Shown here: one piece after another, positions 63,528 through 64,000 of the stretch | Position numbering within the stretch: position 1 is the stretch's first letter | How the letters are laid out: the number at the start of each line of letters is the position of its first letter | From: Blastocatellia bacterium AA13 | Lineage (GTDB): Bacteria; Acidobacteriota; Blastocatellia; UBA7656 | DNA: 64,000 nucleotides | NCBI GenBank assembly: GCA_003222245.1 | Contig: QHVH01000008.1 | Coordinates: 124,001 to 188,000 of the forward strand | Direction: 5' to 3' | Made by a program: the position numbers and the translations under genes | The notes under the pieces: model-generated | Databases searched by the model: none | Seen by the model: the letters and a program-made list of their open reading frames with translations, nothing else | Told to the model about the DNA's origin: nothing

Positions 63528-64000
63528 TTAGCTCGATATCCTTTCAAATGCATGAGCTGCGCGAAGAACCGTGCTCTCGTCAAAGTGCTTGCCAATTATC
63601 ATCAATCCTACGGGCAGGCCATCAATCTTTCCGCACGGAAGGCTAATGGCTGGATGTCCGGTTACATCGAACGGACAAGTATTGGCGATGTTGCCGAGCG
63701 CGGATTGGAAGTAGGCCGTTGGATTATCCGGCGGAGGAATTCGCATCGCCTTCATAGGCGTCGTAGGCATCACCAGGACGTCAGCCTCCTTCAAGGCTTC
63801 ATCGTATGCGGCTCTAAGCGTTCGACTCAGATTCTGCGCTTTCGAATAATAGACTCCGCCGGTCTTTTCGCCGATATAACAGCCCAGCATCGCCACCGCT
63901 TTCACAGTGGCGGGATAGTCATTCGCTTTCTCTTTGCGCGCCGCGCCGTAGAACTCTCTCAAGGCTACCGAATGATGTCCGCGCCAGTTCCAACCGGCTC
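63528..64000 (-). CDS. Amidase signature family protein, C-terminal part, 5' end outside window
   Basis: The visible 157 codons are the C-terminal part of an amidase: AYDEALKEADVLVMPTTP and FDVTGHPAISLPCGKIDG are the conserved family tail. The first in-frame TTG is at 63962, but the frame stays open to the window edge and reads NWRGHHSVALREFYG, so the true start lies to the right. Catalytic Lys and Ser residues are outside the window. It is distinct from the Tat-type amidase at 11107-12843. Confidence 0.88.
   Translation of the reverse strand, partial: AGWNWRGHHSVALREFYGAARKEKANDYPATVKAVAMLGCYIGEKTGGVYYSKAQNLSRTLRAAYDEALKEADVLVMPTTPMKAMRIPPPDNPTAYFQSALGNIANTCPFDVTGHPAISLPCGKIDGLPVGLMIIGKHFDESTVLRAAHAFERISS

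Noticed and set aside
1-64000. CRISPR arrays, tRNA and rRNA genes
   Set aside because: No regularly spaced repeats and no convincing tRNA or rRNA motifs were seen by eye; a covariance-model scan would be needed to exclude small RNAs.

Overview
The window looks like an Acidobacteriota chromosome segment, probably Blastocatellia-like; this is inferred from gene content, since no rRNA or other marker gene is present. Typical signs are an orphan MacB/FtsX-type permease with duplicated core, a large Oar-like TonB-dependent receptor with an N-terminal carboxypeptidase-regulatory domain, a winged-helix/TPR regulator, a DUF2203 protein and paired cytochrome c / copper-monooxygenase-like fusions. Base composition is moderately GC-rich. 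I saw no tRNA, rRNA, CRISPR array or prophage.

Left part (1-12843): the 3' end of a nonribosomal peptide synthetase gene that runs off the left edge (A-PCP-C-A-PCP-TE visible), followed at once by an ADOP-type permease. Facing them on the minus strand is a two-gene unit: an AurF-like diiron oxygenase, then an atypical carbamoyltransferase. Together these suggest a small specialised-metabolite locus. An orphan AbrB/VapB-type antitoxin with a palindromic operator and a possible toxin remnant, and a Tat-exported amidase, follow.

Central part (13465-31903): a tightly packed plus-strand polysaccharide locus of 16 genes with many 4-bp overlaps. It has one GT2 and three GT4 glycosyltransferases, an O-antigen ligase/polymerase-like protein, a methyltransferase, an ATP-grasp ligase, a PHP phosphoesterase, three NodB-type deacetylases, a secreted beta-helix protein, three Acetyltransf_6/FemAB-like acyltransferases and a JmjC/cupin-like oxygenase. 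The combination of deacetylases, acyltransferases and an ATP-grasp enzyme suggests a surface glycan with acylated or aminoacylated amino sugars.

Right-centre (31994-54109): mostly core and housekeeping genes: tatA, DUF2203, an M15 peptidase, an SNase-like protein with altered catalytic residues, a thiolase-rhomboid-hydroxyacyl-CoA dehydrogenase operon, a TonB receptor, a class III ribonucleotide reductase, purN, uvrC, two parvulin-type isomerases, a serine hydrolase, a secreted beta-rich protein and two cytochrome c / PHM-like fusions.

Right end (54110-64000): an accessory-looking, gene-poor region. It holds a complete IS3-family element (54771-56172, TSD CAT) with an unusual structured 3' non-coding segment, a winged-helix TPR regulator, a decayed cadherin/Ig-repeat pseudogene, a secreted Gly-rich protein with a six-cysteine tail, a CubicO-type serine hydrolase with a strong hairpin, an ankyrin fragment and a second amidase that runs off the right edge.
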